Assembly: GCF_014876185.1 (NCBI RefSeq)
Contig: NZ_JADALJ010000001.1
Coordinates: 2,647,501 to 2,711,500, forward strand
Origin: Rufibacter sp. LB8
GTDB taxonomy: Bacteria; Bacteroidota; Bacteroidia; Cytophagales; Hymenobacteraceae
DNA: 64,000 nt
Reading direction: 5' to 3'
Shown here: in pieces, positions 23,279-31,190 of the stretch
Numbering within the stretch: the stretch's first letter is position 1
Layout of the letters: each line of letters starts with the position of its first letter
The notes under the pieces: generated by a model
What the model saw: the letters and a program-made list of their open reading frames with translations, nothing else
Database searches by the model: none
What the model was told of the DNA's origin: nothing
Position numbers and translations under genes: made by a program

Positions 23279-23704
23279 CTACTCTACGTGCAGAGAGAAG
23301 CTACTTTCCTGGCCGTTTCCTTTTTGTATGCGGTACAGAAAACGGTCGCCGGGGCGCACGTCTCCCTTAGGCGCGGCAGCCCCTGTACTGGCCTCCGGTG
23401 CGCTCTTCCCAAACGCCCAGTCTTTGAACTGGAAGTCTTTGAGTTCCTGCGCGCTCAACATTTTGGCAGACTTCACCGGCCGGTTGCCCCGCACCTGGTA
23501 CACGTCTACTATTTCAAAACCACCCGGTATGGTAACCGCTACGCCGCCTTGCAGCTCCTCTATGGAATGGTGGCCGTTGGTGTTCATGGGTTTGCCGTTG
23601 ACCAGCACATGGACATCTCCTTTCTGAATCCAACTCAGCGTTGCGAACGCAAACACCAGCAGCGCCACGGGCAACCACTGGTTCATTCCTTTTTGAATGT
23701 TCAT
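23279..23704 (-). CDS. Membrane-anchored hypothetical protein
   Basis: 141 residues from ATG 23704 (MNIQKGMNQWL); ATG 23686 is an alternative. One N-terminal hydrophobic helix (LPVALLVFAFATL), then a periplasmic domain with VHVLVNGKPMNTNGHHSIEE, GGFEIVDVYQVRGNRPVKSA and DVRPGDRFLYRI. The pattern faintly recalls the C-terminal GldM-type domain used in gliding/T9SS motors, but the match is by eye and weak. No gld or por gene is adjacent. Function unknown. Confidence 0.65.
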   Translation of the reverse strand: MNIQKGMNQWLPVALLVFAFATLSWIQKGDVHVLVNGKPMNTNGHHSIEELQGGVAVTIPGGFEIVDVYQVRGNRPVKSAKMLSAQELKDFQFKDWAFGKSAPEASTGAAAPKGDVRPGDRFLYRIQKGNGQESSFSLHVE

Positions 23705-23984
23705 ACAAGTATAGGGTAAGGTTGAAAAACAGGTGGAATTGGGAGCTGGCAAAGGGCACAATTCTCCCAGGAAAATAGAAGAACTTGGGTGCTTGTTATT
23801 TCTGGCACCACTTCAAATTACTTTCCGCCTAAACGCATAACTAATTTATTAGTTATGCAACTAAATGTATATTACTTAAAAAATTTATTTATAGATTTGT
23901 CTTCAAGGATGTGTGTAGAGATGCATTCCTGCCAAGCCACCCTAACCCTATCTGCCAGCCAGAACCGCCAACCAGCGAACCAAC

Positions 23985-24022
23985 CAAAAAACGCCCCGCC
24001 AGATTTCCTGACGGGGCGTTTT
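23985..24022. terminator. Intrinsic terminator of kbl
   Basis: AAAAACGCCCCG arm and CGGGGCGTTTTT arm around a short loop, 36 bases beyond the kbl stop; A-run on one side and T-run on the other. Confidence 0.75.
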
Positions 24023-24053
24023 TGGCCTCTAAACGTGAAATGGAGCCTAAACC
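24016..24053. repeat. PAL40 palindrome, degenerate
   Basis: GCGTTTTTGGCCTCTAAAC then GAAATGGAGCCTAAACC; overlaps the terminator and ends 4 bases from the kbl stop. Confidence 0.45.
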
Positions 24054-24057
24054 AGCC

Positions 24058-25251
24058 TTAGCTTTTCAAGACGCCCAACTCACGGCCCACTTCAATAAAT
24101 GCAGCAATGGCGCGGTCAATGTGATCCTGCGTATGGTCAGCAGACAATTGCACGCGTATTCGGGCCGCGCCCTTGGCCACCACCGGGTAGTAGAACCCAA
24201 TTACGTAAATCCCTTTCTCCAGCATTTTGACCGCAAATTCCTGCGCCAGGGCCGCTTCATACAGCATCACGGGCACAATGGGGTGAACGCCGGGCTTAAT
24301 GTCAAAACCGGCGGCAGTCATTTTCTCCCTGAAGTACTTGGTGTTCCACTCCAGACGGTCACGCAGTTCTGTGGTGGCGCTCAGCAGTTCCAGCACCGCC
24401 AGAGACGCACCCACAATTGACGGCGCCAGCGAGTTAGAGAACAGATACGGCCGTGAGCGCTGACGCAGCATGTCAATAATTTCTTTCCTGCCCGAGGTGA
24501 ACCCTCCCATGGCGCCGCCCAACGCTTTGCCCAAGGTACCGGTGATGATGTCCACGCGGCCCATTACATTGTGGTGCTCATGCGTGCCGCGGCCGGTCTT
24601 GCCAATAAACCCGCTGGAATGGCACTCATCTACCATCACCAGGGCCTGGTATTTGTCCGCTAAGTCGCAGATTTTGTCTAGCTGGGCAATGGTGCCGTCC
24701 ATGGAGAAAGAGCCGTCTGTGACAATGATGCGGTGCTTGGCGCCCTGGGCTTCCTGCAGTTTGGCTTCCAGGTCTGCCATGTTGTTGTGCTCATAGCGGT
24801 AGCGCTGCGCCTTGCACAAACGCACGCCGTCAATAATGGAGGCGTGGTTCAACGCATCTGAAATAATCGCAGATTTTTCATCGAACAAGGGTTCAAACAC
24901 CCCGCCGTTGGCGTCAAAGGCGGCCGCGTAGAGAATGGTGTCCTCGGTGCCCAGGAATTCGGCCAGTTTCTTCTCCAGCTCTTTGTGAATGTCTTGCGTG
25001 CCGCAGATAAACCGCACCGAACTCATGCCGTAGCCATGGCTGTCAATGGTTTTTTTGGCCGCTTCAATCACAGCCGGGTGCGATGACAAACCCAAATAGT
25101 TGTTGGCGCAGAAATTCAGCACCTCGCCGGTCTGCTGCGTCTTGATCTCGGCGTGCTGCGGTGTGGTGATGATGCGTTCCTGTTTATATAAGCCGTTGGC
25201 TTTGATCTCGGCTAGCTGCTGCTCCAGATCTGGTTGTAAGGTTGCGTACAT
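24058..25251 (-). CDS. kbl: Glycine C-acetyltransferase (2-amino-3-ketobutyrate CoA ligase)
   Basis: PLP enzyme that cleaves 2-amino-3-oxobutyrate with CoA into glycine and acetyl-CoA, the second step of threonine degradation. 397 residues, the usual length. The PLP lysine lies in [19 protein letters not shown] (about residue 240), with [21 protein letters not shown] holding the PLP-ring Asp/His, and [11 protein letters not shown] near residue 50. The partner dehydrogenase tdh is divergently transcribed 455 bases away, so the pathway is complete here though not an operon. Closely related alpha-oxoamine synthases such as BioF or SPT are less likely given that partner. Confidence 0.93.
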   Translation of the reverse strand: MYATLQPDLEQQLAEIKANGLYKQERIITTPQHAEIKTQQTGEVLNFCANNYLGLSSHPAVIEAAKKTIDSHGYGMSSVRFICGTQDIHKELEKKLAEFLGTEDTILYAAAFDANGGVFEPLFDEKSAIISDALNHASIIDGVRLCKAQRYRYEHNNMADLEAKLQEAQGAKHRIIVTDGSFSMDGTIAQLDKICDLADKYQALVMVDECHSSGFIGKTGRGTHEHHNVMGRVDIITGTLGKALGGAMGGFTSGRKEIIDMLRQRSRPYLFSNSLAPSIVGASLAVLELLSATTELRDRLEWNTKYFREKMTAAGFDIKPGVHPIVPVMLYEAALAQEFAVKMLEKGIYVIGFYYPVVAKGAARIRVQLSADHTQDHIDRAIAAFIEVGRELGVLKS

Positions 25252-25320
25252 AGTTTAATGGTTATGTAGGTGTTTAGTTTTATTTCGATGTTGATTTTGG
25301 TTCTAAAAATCACTTCTCCC

Positions 25321-25355
25321 TTTTTGTCATCTTGGAAAGATCTTGTGGGTATTAG
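25321..25355. repeat. TCATCCTGA-family dispersed repeat, worn
   Basis: TTTTTGTCATCTTGGAAAG then ATCTTGTGGGTATTAG. With the PAL40 and promoter below, it makes up the 455-base kbl-tdh gap. Confidence 0.45.
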
Positions 25356-25443
25356 TGTATAAGTAATAATGCCTTGCCCTTAAAATCTTACTTCGGCTTT
25401 ACGATAAAAAGCTTAAACATAGCCACTTTCCGTTTCTGCCATT

Positions 25444-25483
25444 CCGTTTTTGGCCCCGTTTCCAGAAATGAGCCCGAAAACAG
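25444..25483. repeat. PAL40 palindrome
   Basis: Left arm CCGTTTTTGGCCCCGTTTC, right arm GAAATGAGCCCGAAAACAG; sits 5' to tdh, not at a 3' end. Confidence 0.85.
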
Positions 25484-25656
25484 TAATCCCGCATAACAAC
25501 TCTCCTATTTTCGGCTACGCCGAGGTTGTTTCACCCAAATTTCTCCCAGGCAAAAACTGTGACCGTGGGTTTGGGCGTATAGACTTTCCCAAGAGATGGC
25601 TTACGGGCGAAGGGGCACCACCAAAGATACAAAACCGGCGCACCTCTCCCGCATTT

Positions 25657-25684
25657 TTTGGGGTCAACTAAAAACGTACATTTG
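25657..25684 (+). promoter_or_regulatory. Probable tdh promoter (TTTG / TAnnTTTG)
   Basis: TTTG at 25657-25660 and TACATTTG at 25677-25684, 16 bases apart, ending 22 bases before the tdh ATG. Fits the Bacteroidota -33/-7 pattern with slightly short spacing. Confidence 0.55.
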
Positions 25685-25706
25685 TTTTTCTATTTCCAGC
25701 ACGGGC

Positions 25707-26669
25707 ATGACACTTAAAAAAGACACTATTCTGGTGATTGGCGCCTGCGGGCAGCTAGGTTCTGAACTGACCATGGAACTCCGGGCCATGTACGGCGCAG
25801 CCAACGTGGTAGCCGCCGACATTCAATTCCCCAAGCAGGCTGAGCTGCGCGAATCCGGTCCCTTTGAGGTGATTGACGTGCTCGCGCCACAGCACCTGGC
25901 AGATTTGGCCAAGAAATACCAGTTCACCCAGATTTACCATTTGGCGGCCATTCTGTCGGCTACGGGTGAGAAAAACCCCAAGTTTGCCTGGCACCTGAAC
26001 ATGGACGGCCTGTTTAACGTGTTGGATTTTGCGCTGGAGCAGAAAGTGCAGAAAGTGTACTGGCCGTCTTCCATTGCCGTCTTCGGGCCCAACACGCCGC
26101 GCCTCCACACGCCGCAGCACACCATCATGGACCCCAACACGGTTTACGGCATCTCCAAGCTGGCCGGCGAAGGCTGGTGCAATTACTATTTTGAGAAATA
26201 CGGGCTGGACGTGCGAAGCTTGCGCTACCCCGGCCTCATTGGCTACAAAGCCCTGCCCGGCGGCGGCACCACCGACTACGCCGTTGACATTTACCACCAG
26301 GCCCTGGCCAAAGGCACCTACAAATGCTTCTTGACCGCTGACACGCGTCTGCCCATGATGTACATGCCAGACGCCCTCAAAGCCACCCTTGACCTAATGC
26401 ACGCGCCCGCCGAACAGGTGAAAATCAGGTCCTCGTATAACCTGGCGGCCATGAGTTTCACGCCGCAGGAAATCACAGCCAGCATTCAGCGCCACTTCCC
26501 CACGTTCACCATCACCTATGAGCCAGACGGCCGCCAGCAAATCGCTGATTCATGGCCCCAAACCATTGATGACCAGGTAGCCCGCCAGGACTGGGGCTGG
26601 AACCCGTCTTATACCCTGGATTCCATGACCGATGACATGCTCCTGAACCTGAAACGCACACACAATTAG
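25707..26669 (+). CDS. tdh: L-threonine 3-dehydrogenase (SDR/epimerase type)
   Basis: NAD-dependent oxidation of L-threonine to 2-amino-3-oxobutyrate, substrate of Kbl. 320 residues from ATG 25707 (MTLKKDTILVIGACGQLGSE); the frame is open to 25596, but that part precedes the promoter and lacks coding character. The Rossmann loop GACGQLG (about 11-17) and catalytic YGISK (about residue 147) place it in the extended SDR family; PSSIAVFGPNTPR and the strongly conserved LRYPGLIGYKALPGGGTTDYAV are typical of this short-chain TDH found in Bacteroidota. Kbl next door supports the call. Confidence 0.93.
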   Translation: MTLKKDTILVIGACGQLGSELTMELRAMYGAANVVAADIQFPKQAELRESGPFEVIDVLAPQHLADLAKKYQFTQIYHLAAILSATGEKNPKFAWHLNMDGLFNVLDFALEQKVQKVYWPSSIAVFGPNTPRLHTPQHTIMDPNTVYGISKLAGEGWCNYYFEKYGLDVRSLRYPGLIGYKALPGGGTTDYAVDIYHQALAKGTYKCFLTADTRLPMMYMPDALKATLDLMHAPAEQVKIRSSYNLAAMSFTPQEITASIQRHFPTFTITYEPDGRQQIADSWPQTIDDQVARQDWGWNPSYTLDSMTDDMLLNLKRTHN

Positions 26670-26720
26670 AAGAGAGTTCTGAGTCTTGAGTGCTGAGTCC
26701 TGAGTTTTAAAATAGGATTT

Positions 26721-26760
26721 CCGTTTTTGGCTTCGTTTCTGGAAATGAGCCCGAAAACGG
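26721..26760. repeat. PAL40 palindrome
   Basis: Left arm CCGTTTTTGGCTTCGTTTC, right arm canonical; 51 bases after tdh. Confidence 0.9.
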
Positions 26761-26773
26761 AAAGTAACTTGAG

Positions 26774-26814
26774 AGGCCTCACAGGTTTTCAAAACCTGTG
26801 AGGCCTTTTTTTTT
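26774..26814 (+). terminator. Intrinsic terminator of tdh
   Basis: AGGCCTCACAGGTTTT pairs perfectly with its complement around one C, followed by a long T run. The core CCTCACAGG...CCTGTGAGG recurs at 47708. Confidence 0.85.
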
Positions 26815-26884
26815 GTCCGTCTACAGCGTTGGTACGTAAGCAAATGCGGTTGCAGGACTTCGCTTTTACAGCCGACATAAAAAG

Positions 26885-26924
26885 CTGTTTTCGGCCTCAT
26901 TTCTGAAAACGAGCCCCAAAACGC
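26885..26924. repeat. PAL40 palindrome
   Basis: CTGTTTTCGGCCTCATTTC then GAAAACGAGCCCCAAAACGC; 32 bases upstream of the DUF3891 gene. Confidence 0.85.
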
Positions 26925-26956
26925 AAACCTGACTCAGGACTCAGAACACTTTTCAA

Positions 26957-27688
26957 ATGATTGTGAACCCGCATACCATTGGCTGGGAAATTATCTACCA
27001 ACAGGCGCACGCCCTGCAGGCCGCCGAGATTGGGTTTGCCTGGCACCCAGACAAGCAACCGCTGCACGTGGCGCAGACCCTGGCCGCCATCGCGCAGCAT
27101 GATGACGGGCAGAAAGACTGGACCGGCAAATACGCCCTCACGTCTGCCGGCGCGCCCACCAATTTCACGCAGTTGCCATTTAGTCTGGAGCAGGCGCAGC
27201 AAGTCATGAAAGAGGCCCGGTACCAAAGCCGCTGGCGAAGCCTGCTCACCAGCATGCACCTGTCGTTTCTCTACGAGGAACTGCGTGGCCAGAAGAAAAC
27301 CTGGGATACTTTCCTGGATGAACAACTAGCCCACCAAACCCAGTGGCGGCGGCAACTGAACCTCACCAAGAAAGAAGCGCAGTACGCCTATGATTTTATG
27401 CAGTGGTGTGACCGCTTCTCCCTTATTCTCTGCCGCAATGAATTGCCCGAGATGGCCCGCGCCCTGGAGATCAGCAAGGGGCCAGACAAACTGCGGTATG
27501 AAGTCTACCAGCGGCCCACCGGTGAGGTGGTGGTCACGCCCTGGCCTTTTTTACAAGACAGCTTTTTACTGACCGTTGAGGCACGCCACCTGCGGCAATT
27601 GCAGTTCAGCTCAGACCAGGAATTGGCCCAGGCGTTGGCGCAGGCACCGGTGCACCAAAAAGCGTGGCGTATAGAAAAAGAAATGTAA
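26957..27688 (+). CDS. DUF3891 family protein
   Basis: 243 residues, cytoplasmic in appearance, no signal or TM segment. N-terminal VNPHTIGWEIIYQQAHALQAAEIG, then HDDGQKDW (about residue 49-56), SRWRSLLTSMHLSFLYEE and CDRFSLILCRNELPE near 150-164. The conserved His and Asp residues and all-helical layout recall HD-type metal hydrolases, which is how I remember DUF3891, but no activity is established. ATG 26957 follows the right arm of the composite repeat block by a few bases. Confidence 0.8.
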   Translation: MIVNPHTIGWEIIYQQAHALQAAEIGFAWHPDKQPLHVAQTLAAIAQHDDGQKDWTGKYALTSAGAPTNFTQLPFSLEQAQQVMKEARYQSRWRSLLTSMHLSFLYEELRGQKKTWDTFLDEQLAHQTQWRRQLNLTKKEAQYAYDFMQWCDRFSLILCRNELPEMARALEISKGPDKLRYEVYQRPTGEVVVTPWPFLQDSFLLTVEARHLRQLQFSSDQELAQALAQAPVHQKAWRIEKEM

Positions 27689-27755
27689 AATACTATATAT
27701 AAGGATTAGATATTAGCCATTAGCATTGCAGTTCTAACCTTATAGCTTCCCTTTT

Positions 27756-28409
27756 ATGTTAAAAAAATCATTATCTGTTGTTGCGTTGGCATTCGCGTTG
27801 GCGTTCCCCGCTTTCTCCCAAGATGGCAGCGGCCTTAAGCCCCAGGGCGGCGACATCACTGCTGAGGTTCAGTTGAACTTAAGCAGCAGCAATAACAACA
27901 CCATCAGTTTCCCCCAGTTCAAAGGCCGTTATTTTCTGAGCCCCACGTCTGCGTTGCGCTTGGGTTTAGGTCTGGGCGTCAACAACCAGGAGCTTGCCAA
28001 TGATGTGGAGCGTAACTCTTCCAGCTACTCCATAGGCTTGGGTATTGAGAAGCATTTGGCCGGCACAGAGCGCCTTTCGCCTTATTTTGGGGCCGAAGTA
28101 TTTTTTGATGGCGCTTCTTATGACGAGAAAGGCCCTAATTTTGAAGTGACTGACGGCTGGGCCAGTGGCGGCGGACAAGCTTCGGCGCGTGCTTATTCCA
28201 GCTATGGCCTGAACGTACTGGCCGGTGCCGATTTTTACGTAGCCCGCCGCCTTTTCCTGGGCGTGGAGTTCGGGTTTGGTTTTTCCAGCACTGAGTATGA
28301 TGACGTGACCGTTAAGGTCGGCAACCAATCCAATACCTCAGAGGGCTATAAATCCTTTGGTGCCGGGTTTAATTTCCTGGGTGGCATACGCGTAGGGTAC
28401 GCCTTCTAA
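27756..28409 (+). CDS. Outer-membrane beta-barrel protein
   Basis: 217 residues. Signal peptide MLKKSLSVVALAFALAFPAFSQ, then alternating amphipathic strands (EVQLNLSSSNNNTISFPQF, SALRLGLGLGV, YSIGLGIEKHL, FFLGVEFGFGF type) ending in the terminal strand GFNFLGGIRVGYAF with Phe last, the usual BAM signal. Matches the OmpW/OmpA-barrel-like proteins frequent in Bacteroidota. Role could be porin-like or structural; not determinable. Upstream A+T-rich bases probably hold its promoter. Confidence 0.85.
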   Translation: MLKKSLSVVALAFALAFPAFSQDGSGLKPQGGDITAEVQLNLSSSNNNTISFPQFKGRYFLSPTSALRLGLGLGVNNQELANDVERNSSSYSIGLGIEKHLAGTERLSPYFGAEVFFDGASYDEKGPNFEVTDGWASGGGQASARAYSSYGLNVLAGADFYVARRLFLGVEFGFGFSSTEYDDVTVKVGNQSNTSEGYKSFGAGFNFLGGIRVGYAF

Positions 28410-28431
28410 GAACCCGTTTTCAAGCCCCTTC

Positions 28432-28475
28432 TTCCCTTTCTGGCTAGTCTTGCACCGGCCGGAAAGGGAATTTTT
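28432..28475 (+). terminator. Intrinsic terminator
   Basis: TTCCCTTTC pairs with GAAAGGGAA through a GC-rich lower stem, followed by TTTTTATTT; 22 bases after the barrel gene. Confidence 0.8.
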
Positions 28476-28532
28476 ATTTAACTTCTGTCTCTGAGGCACG
28501 TTACTTATAAGGCTGGAACAACTTATTCCCTT

Positions 28533-28862
28533 ATGGCCATTCAAACCTCTTCTGACGCTGAGTTACGCTCCATTATCTTTGACAAGGAGCGGGTGTTGGT
28601 AAAGTTCATAGATGAAAACTGCTCTGTCTGCCAGGAACTGGCGCCCTCCATTGAACGCCTAGCCGATGACAGCCGGTACCAGCACATCACGTTCCTGCGC
28701 ATGGACGCCTCAGAGAATCCTGTCTCCAGCAAGGAAGTGAAACTGTCGGGCACCCCGTTCTTCGCCACCTATTGCAACGGCACCTTAAAAGACTGCGGCC
28801 TGTTCTCCAGCGAAAAAGAAGTAGAAGCCTTGGTAGAAACGCTGTCTACGTGCTGTGAATAA
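28533..28862 (+). CDS. Thioredoxin-like protein
   Basis: 109 residues, cytoplasmic. Thioredoxin fold with redox motif CSVC at 30-33 preceded by VKFIDEN (standard is WC-GPC), and the cis-proline loop SGTPFF around residues 72-77. Two further Cys pairs (YCNGTLKDC, TCCE at the end) are unusual and could be extra redox or metal sites. Not a canonical TrxA, because the Trp before the first Cys is replaced by Asn. No reductase gene is adjacent. Confidence 0.85.
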   Translation: MAIQTSSDAELRSIIFDKERVLVKFIDENCSVCQELAPSIERLADDSRYQHITFLRMDASENPVSSKEVKLSGTPFFATYCNGTLKDCGLFSSEKEVEALVETLSTCCE

Positions 28863-28928
28863 GGTATTCGCCTTACGCTTTTTGCTGATTCCCTACGTTG
28901 CGTCACCGGTAATCAGTATCTTGAGGGC

Positions 28929-30371
28929 ATGAAGGATTTTAGGCGCTTTTGGGTGGTGTGGCCGGCTCTCTTGTTGCAAGGCCTGCTTTTTCTGTCTTGT
29001 CAATCTTCTACCAACCTGGCCTCAACAGTGCCCGCGGCCCAAGTGGCCCAAACGCCGCTGCCCGCTCCGCGGCTGTCTACCATTACCTTGCCCATCTCGG
29101 TGCCCACGTCTGTCTTAGAACAGGCGCTCAACCAGCAACTCACCGGGGTGCTCTACCAAGACAATGACCTCACAGATGATGACCTGGCCGTAAAAGTGAC
29201 CAAAACGGGCGCCATTAAACTTAAGGCCGAGTTCAGCAAGCTCATCATTGAGATTCCGCTGAAGGTCTGGGCCAAGGGCCGCTGGCAATGGAACGCCTGC
29301 GAACTCTGCAAAAGCCTCCAGAAAACAGAGGAAACCGAATTTGACCTGGTAGTGCGCACCGAAAGCCGCCTGCAGGTTTTGCCCAATTACCAACTCAAAA
29401 GCACCACCACCGGCGACTTTGTCTGGGGCGCGCAGAAACCCAGCCTTTCTCTGGGTCCGCTAAAGATTAACCTCGCCCCCTTCATAGAACCCGAACTCAA
29501 AGCCCAACTGAACCCCATGCTCCAGCGCCTGGACAAGGAACTGCAGCAAAAAGTAAACTTGCAGACCTACCTCACAGACGCCTGGCGCCAACTGCAGCAA
29601 CCGTATCTGTTGCATGAAGGGTATAAGACCTGGCTTACCTTGGTGCCGCAAGGCGTACGGCTCACGCCCCTGGAACTGCAGAACAACCAACTCAGCCTGC
29701 AGGTGGGCATAGACGCGCTGCTCTCGGTGGTCACGGGGCAGAAACCAACGGCCACGCCGCCCCTTCCCTTGCCTGCGTTCTCGCCCACCCGCACCTTGCC
29801 ACAGGAGGCCCAAATTCAGATTAACAGTGATGTCTCCTTTGCCTATCTAACCGCCATGCTGCAGCAAGAGCTCAACCAGAAGACCTTCACGTTTGAAGAC
29901 GGCAAGCAGCAACTCACCATTCATGATGTGGCCCTCACTGGTGCCGGATCGCAGTTCCTGCTCGCCCTGGACGCCAGCGGCCACGCCAAAACCGGTCTCT
30001 TCACCAAGAAATTCCAGGGCAAGATTTACCTCAAAGGCACGCCTTACTATGATGCGCCCACCCAAAGCCTCAAAGTTCGGGATTTAGCCTATGACGTGCA
30101 GACCCAGGACCAACTGGTGAACGCCGCCAACTGGCTTTTGGGCAACAAGTTCAAGGCGCAGCTGCAGCAGCAGATGGTGTTCTCAGTCAAAGACCAGCTC
30201 ACGGCCACCCGTCAGGCGCTCCAGAGTGGCCTTTCCCAAACCCGGCTCCATGAACAAGTAGTGCTCCGCGGCTCCCACTTCACCTTTGACGCCGACACGC
30301 TCTTTCTCACGCCCACCGGCGTGCGGGCTTTGTTTGTCGCGTCTGGGAAATTGGCGGTGGTGGTGGAATAG
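28929..30371 (+). CDS. DUF4403 family lipoprotein
   Basis: 480 residues. Signal peptide with lipobox LFLSC (Cys24), so outer-membrane or periplasmic lipoprotein. The body consists of repeated strand-rich units with polar tips (LPISVPTSVLEQALNQQLTG; FAYLTAMLQQELNQKTF), resembling tubular lipid-binding or BPI-like folds, to which DUF4403 has some resemblance; function unproven. A Cys pair occurs in NACELCKSL. Single gene followed by an 820-base non-coding block. Confidence 0.85.
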   Translation: MKDFRRFWVVWPALLLQGLLFLSCQSSTNLASTVPAAQVAQTPLPAPRLSTITLPISVPTSVLEQALNQQLTGVLYQDNDLTDDDLAVKVTKTGAIKLKAEFSKLIIEIPLKVWAKGRWQWNACELCKSLQKTEETEFDLVVRTESRLQVLPNYQLKSTTTGDFVWGAQKPSLSLGPLKINLAPFIEPELKAQLNPMLQRLDKELQQKVNLQTYLTDAWRQLQQPYLLHEGYKTWLTLVPQGVRLTPLELQNNQLSLQVGIDALLSVVTGQKPTATPPLPLPAFSPTRTLPQEAQIQINSDVSFAYLTAMLQQELNQKTFTFEDGKQQLTIHDVALTGAGSQFLLALDASGHAKTGLFTKKFQGKIYLKGTPYYDAPTQSLKVRDLAYDVQTQDQLVNAANWLLGNKFKAQLQQQMVFSVKDQLTATRQALQSGLSQTRLHEQVVLRGSHFTFDADTLFLTPTGVRALFVASGKLAVVVE

Positions 30372-30750
30372 AGGGGATTATTTTCTTACCGTCATCCTGA
30401 GCCTGTCGAAGGATCTAACGAAGATGCTTTCTAATATTTCTGGTAAGTATTGTGGCCTTTGTTGGTGTTCTCACCAACGACCCAATCTGCAGTTCAAACA
30501 GCTTTTGTGCACGCAGTTTGCTTCCCTTCAAATTACCGCTGCCTCCTGAGTTCTACAAGGCGGCTTTTTCCATAGTCGGGCTCCGAGCGCTCACGGCCGC
30601 GAGGCCCCGCCTTCCCCTCTCGCGCTGTACCAGCTTCCTGGTGCCTTCGCCACCCGCCTGCCGGCGACGAAACCTGCTTAGGCGCTCGATGGAAAGGCTG
30701 GAAAAGGTTCGCTTTGATGGGCAGTCTGCGTTTCTGGAACCGGGTTAAAT

Positions 30751-30788
30751 GCGTTTTCGGGCTCTAAATTGGAAATGGAGGCGAAACC
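30751..30788. repeat. PAL40 palindrome, degenerate
   Basis: GCGTTTTCGGGCTCTAAAT then GGAAATGGAGGCGAAACC; same variant as at 53812. Confidence 0.5.
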
Positions 30789-30804
30789 AACATAATTTTC
30801 CCTA

Positions 30805-30922
30805 CCGCAAGTTTAGCGACAGCGTAACTTGTGGCACCCAACATGGTGAGTTTATCAACTCACGTAAGTTTGTAAACTTACAACGTGTTTAACCACAAGT
30901 TACGCTGTCGCTAAACTTGCGG
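30805..30922. repeat. Three-hairpin (cloverleaf-like) element
   Basis: Outer arms 30805-30834 and 30893-30922 are perfect 30-base complements (CCGCAAGTTTAGCGACAGCG ...). Inside are two small perfect hairpins, 30846-30863 and 30864-30881. Present in block A but absent from block B, so it is probably an insertion. Confidence 0.85.
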
Positions 30923-30933
30923 CAGATTACATT

Positions 30934-30962
30934 GTAGAGACCAGGCACCGCCTTGTCTCTAC
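30934..30962. repeat. GTAGAGACC-family unit
   Basis: GTAGAGACCAGGCACCGCC then TTGTCTCTACGG, a near-palindromic single unit. Confidence 0.65.
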
Positions 30963-31143
30963 GGTGGAGGAACCGACAAACGCTTACTCCAAAGACCTCG
31001 TAGCGTGCGAAGCTCCTGCGAGCGTCTGCGCCAAAAGCCCTCGCACGCTTTCCTACTTATCGGTCCCCCGCAATCCAAAACTCCCCTCTCCATTGGGAGG
31101 GGCGGGGGTGGGGCTTTTCTGCCCTACGAGTGTCTCTGCCAAT

Positions 31144-31185
31144 TGCGTTTTGGACCTCATTTCAAAAACAGAGCCCGAAAACGCA
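31144..31185. repeat. PAL40 palindrome
   Basis: TGCGTTTTGGACCTCATTTC then AGAGCCCGAAAACGCA; 5 bases beyond the stop of the leftward lipoprotein gene. Confidence 0.8.
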
Positions 31186-31190
31186 GTTCC

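Larger units (their letters stand above)
26672..26950. repeat. Composite block with TGAGTCC-word arms around two PAL40 copies
   Basis: Left arm TGAGTCTTGAGTGCTGAGTC (about 26681-26700), right arm CTGACTCAGGACTCAGAAC (about 26930-26948), reverse complements in their words. Between them lie PAL40, a terminator and a second PAL40. It occupies the whole tdh-DUF3891 gap. Confidence 0.65.
30391..31185. repeat. Paralogous non-coding block A
   Basis: Shares ordered modules with block B (53432-54012): TCATCCTGA unit; a GTTGGTGTT..CACCAAC hairpin; AGCTTTTGTGCA; an exact 43-base segment at 30581-30623; GGCGCTCGATGGAAAGGCTG; GGCAGTCTGCGTTTCTGGAA; degenerate PAL40; GTAGAGAC unit; AAAGACCTCGTAG; and final PAL40. 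It carries an extra three-hairpin insertion at 30805. No coding evidence in any frame. Confidence 0.75.

Noticed and set aside
23279..23704. Assignment of the hypothetical protein as GldM
   Set aside because: Only a faint resemblance in one domain, much too short, and no gld neighbours.
30452..30748. 98-codon frame in block A, with a partner at 53393-53809
   Set aside because: The two blocks share DNA motifs but the frames do not translate to a conserved protein; sequence is repeat-derived.
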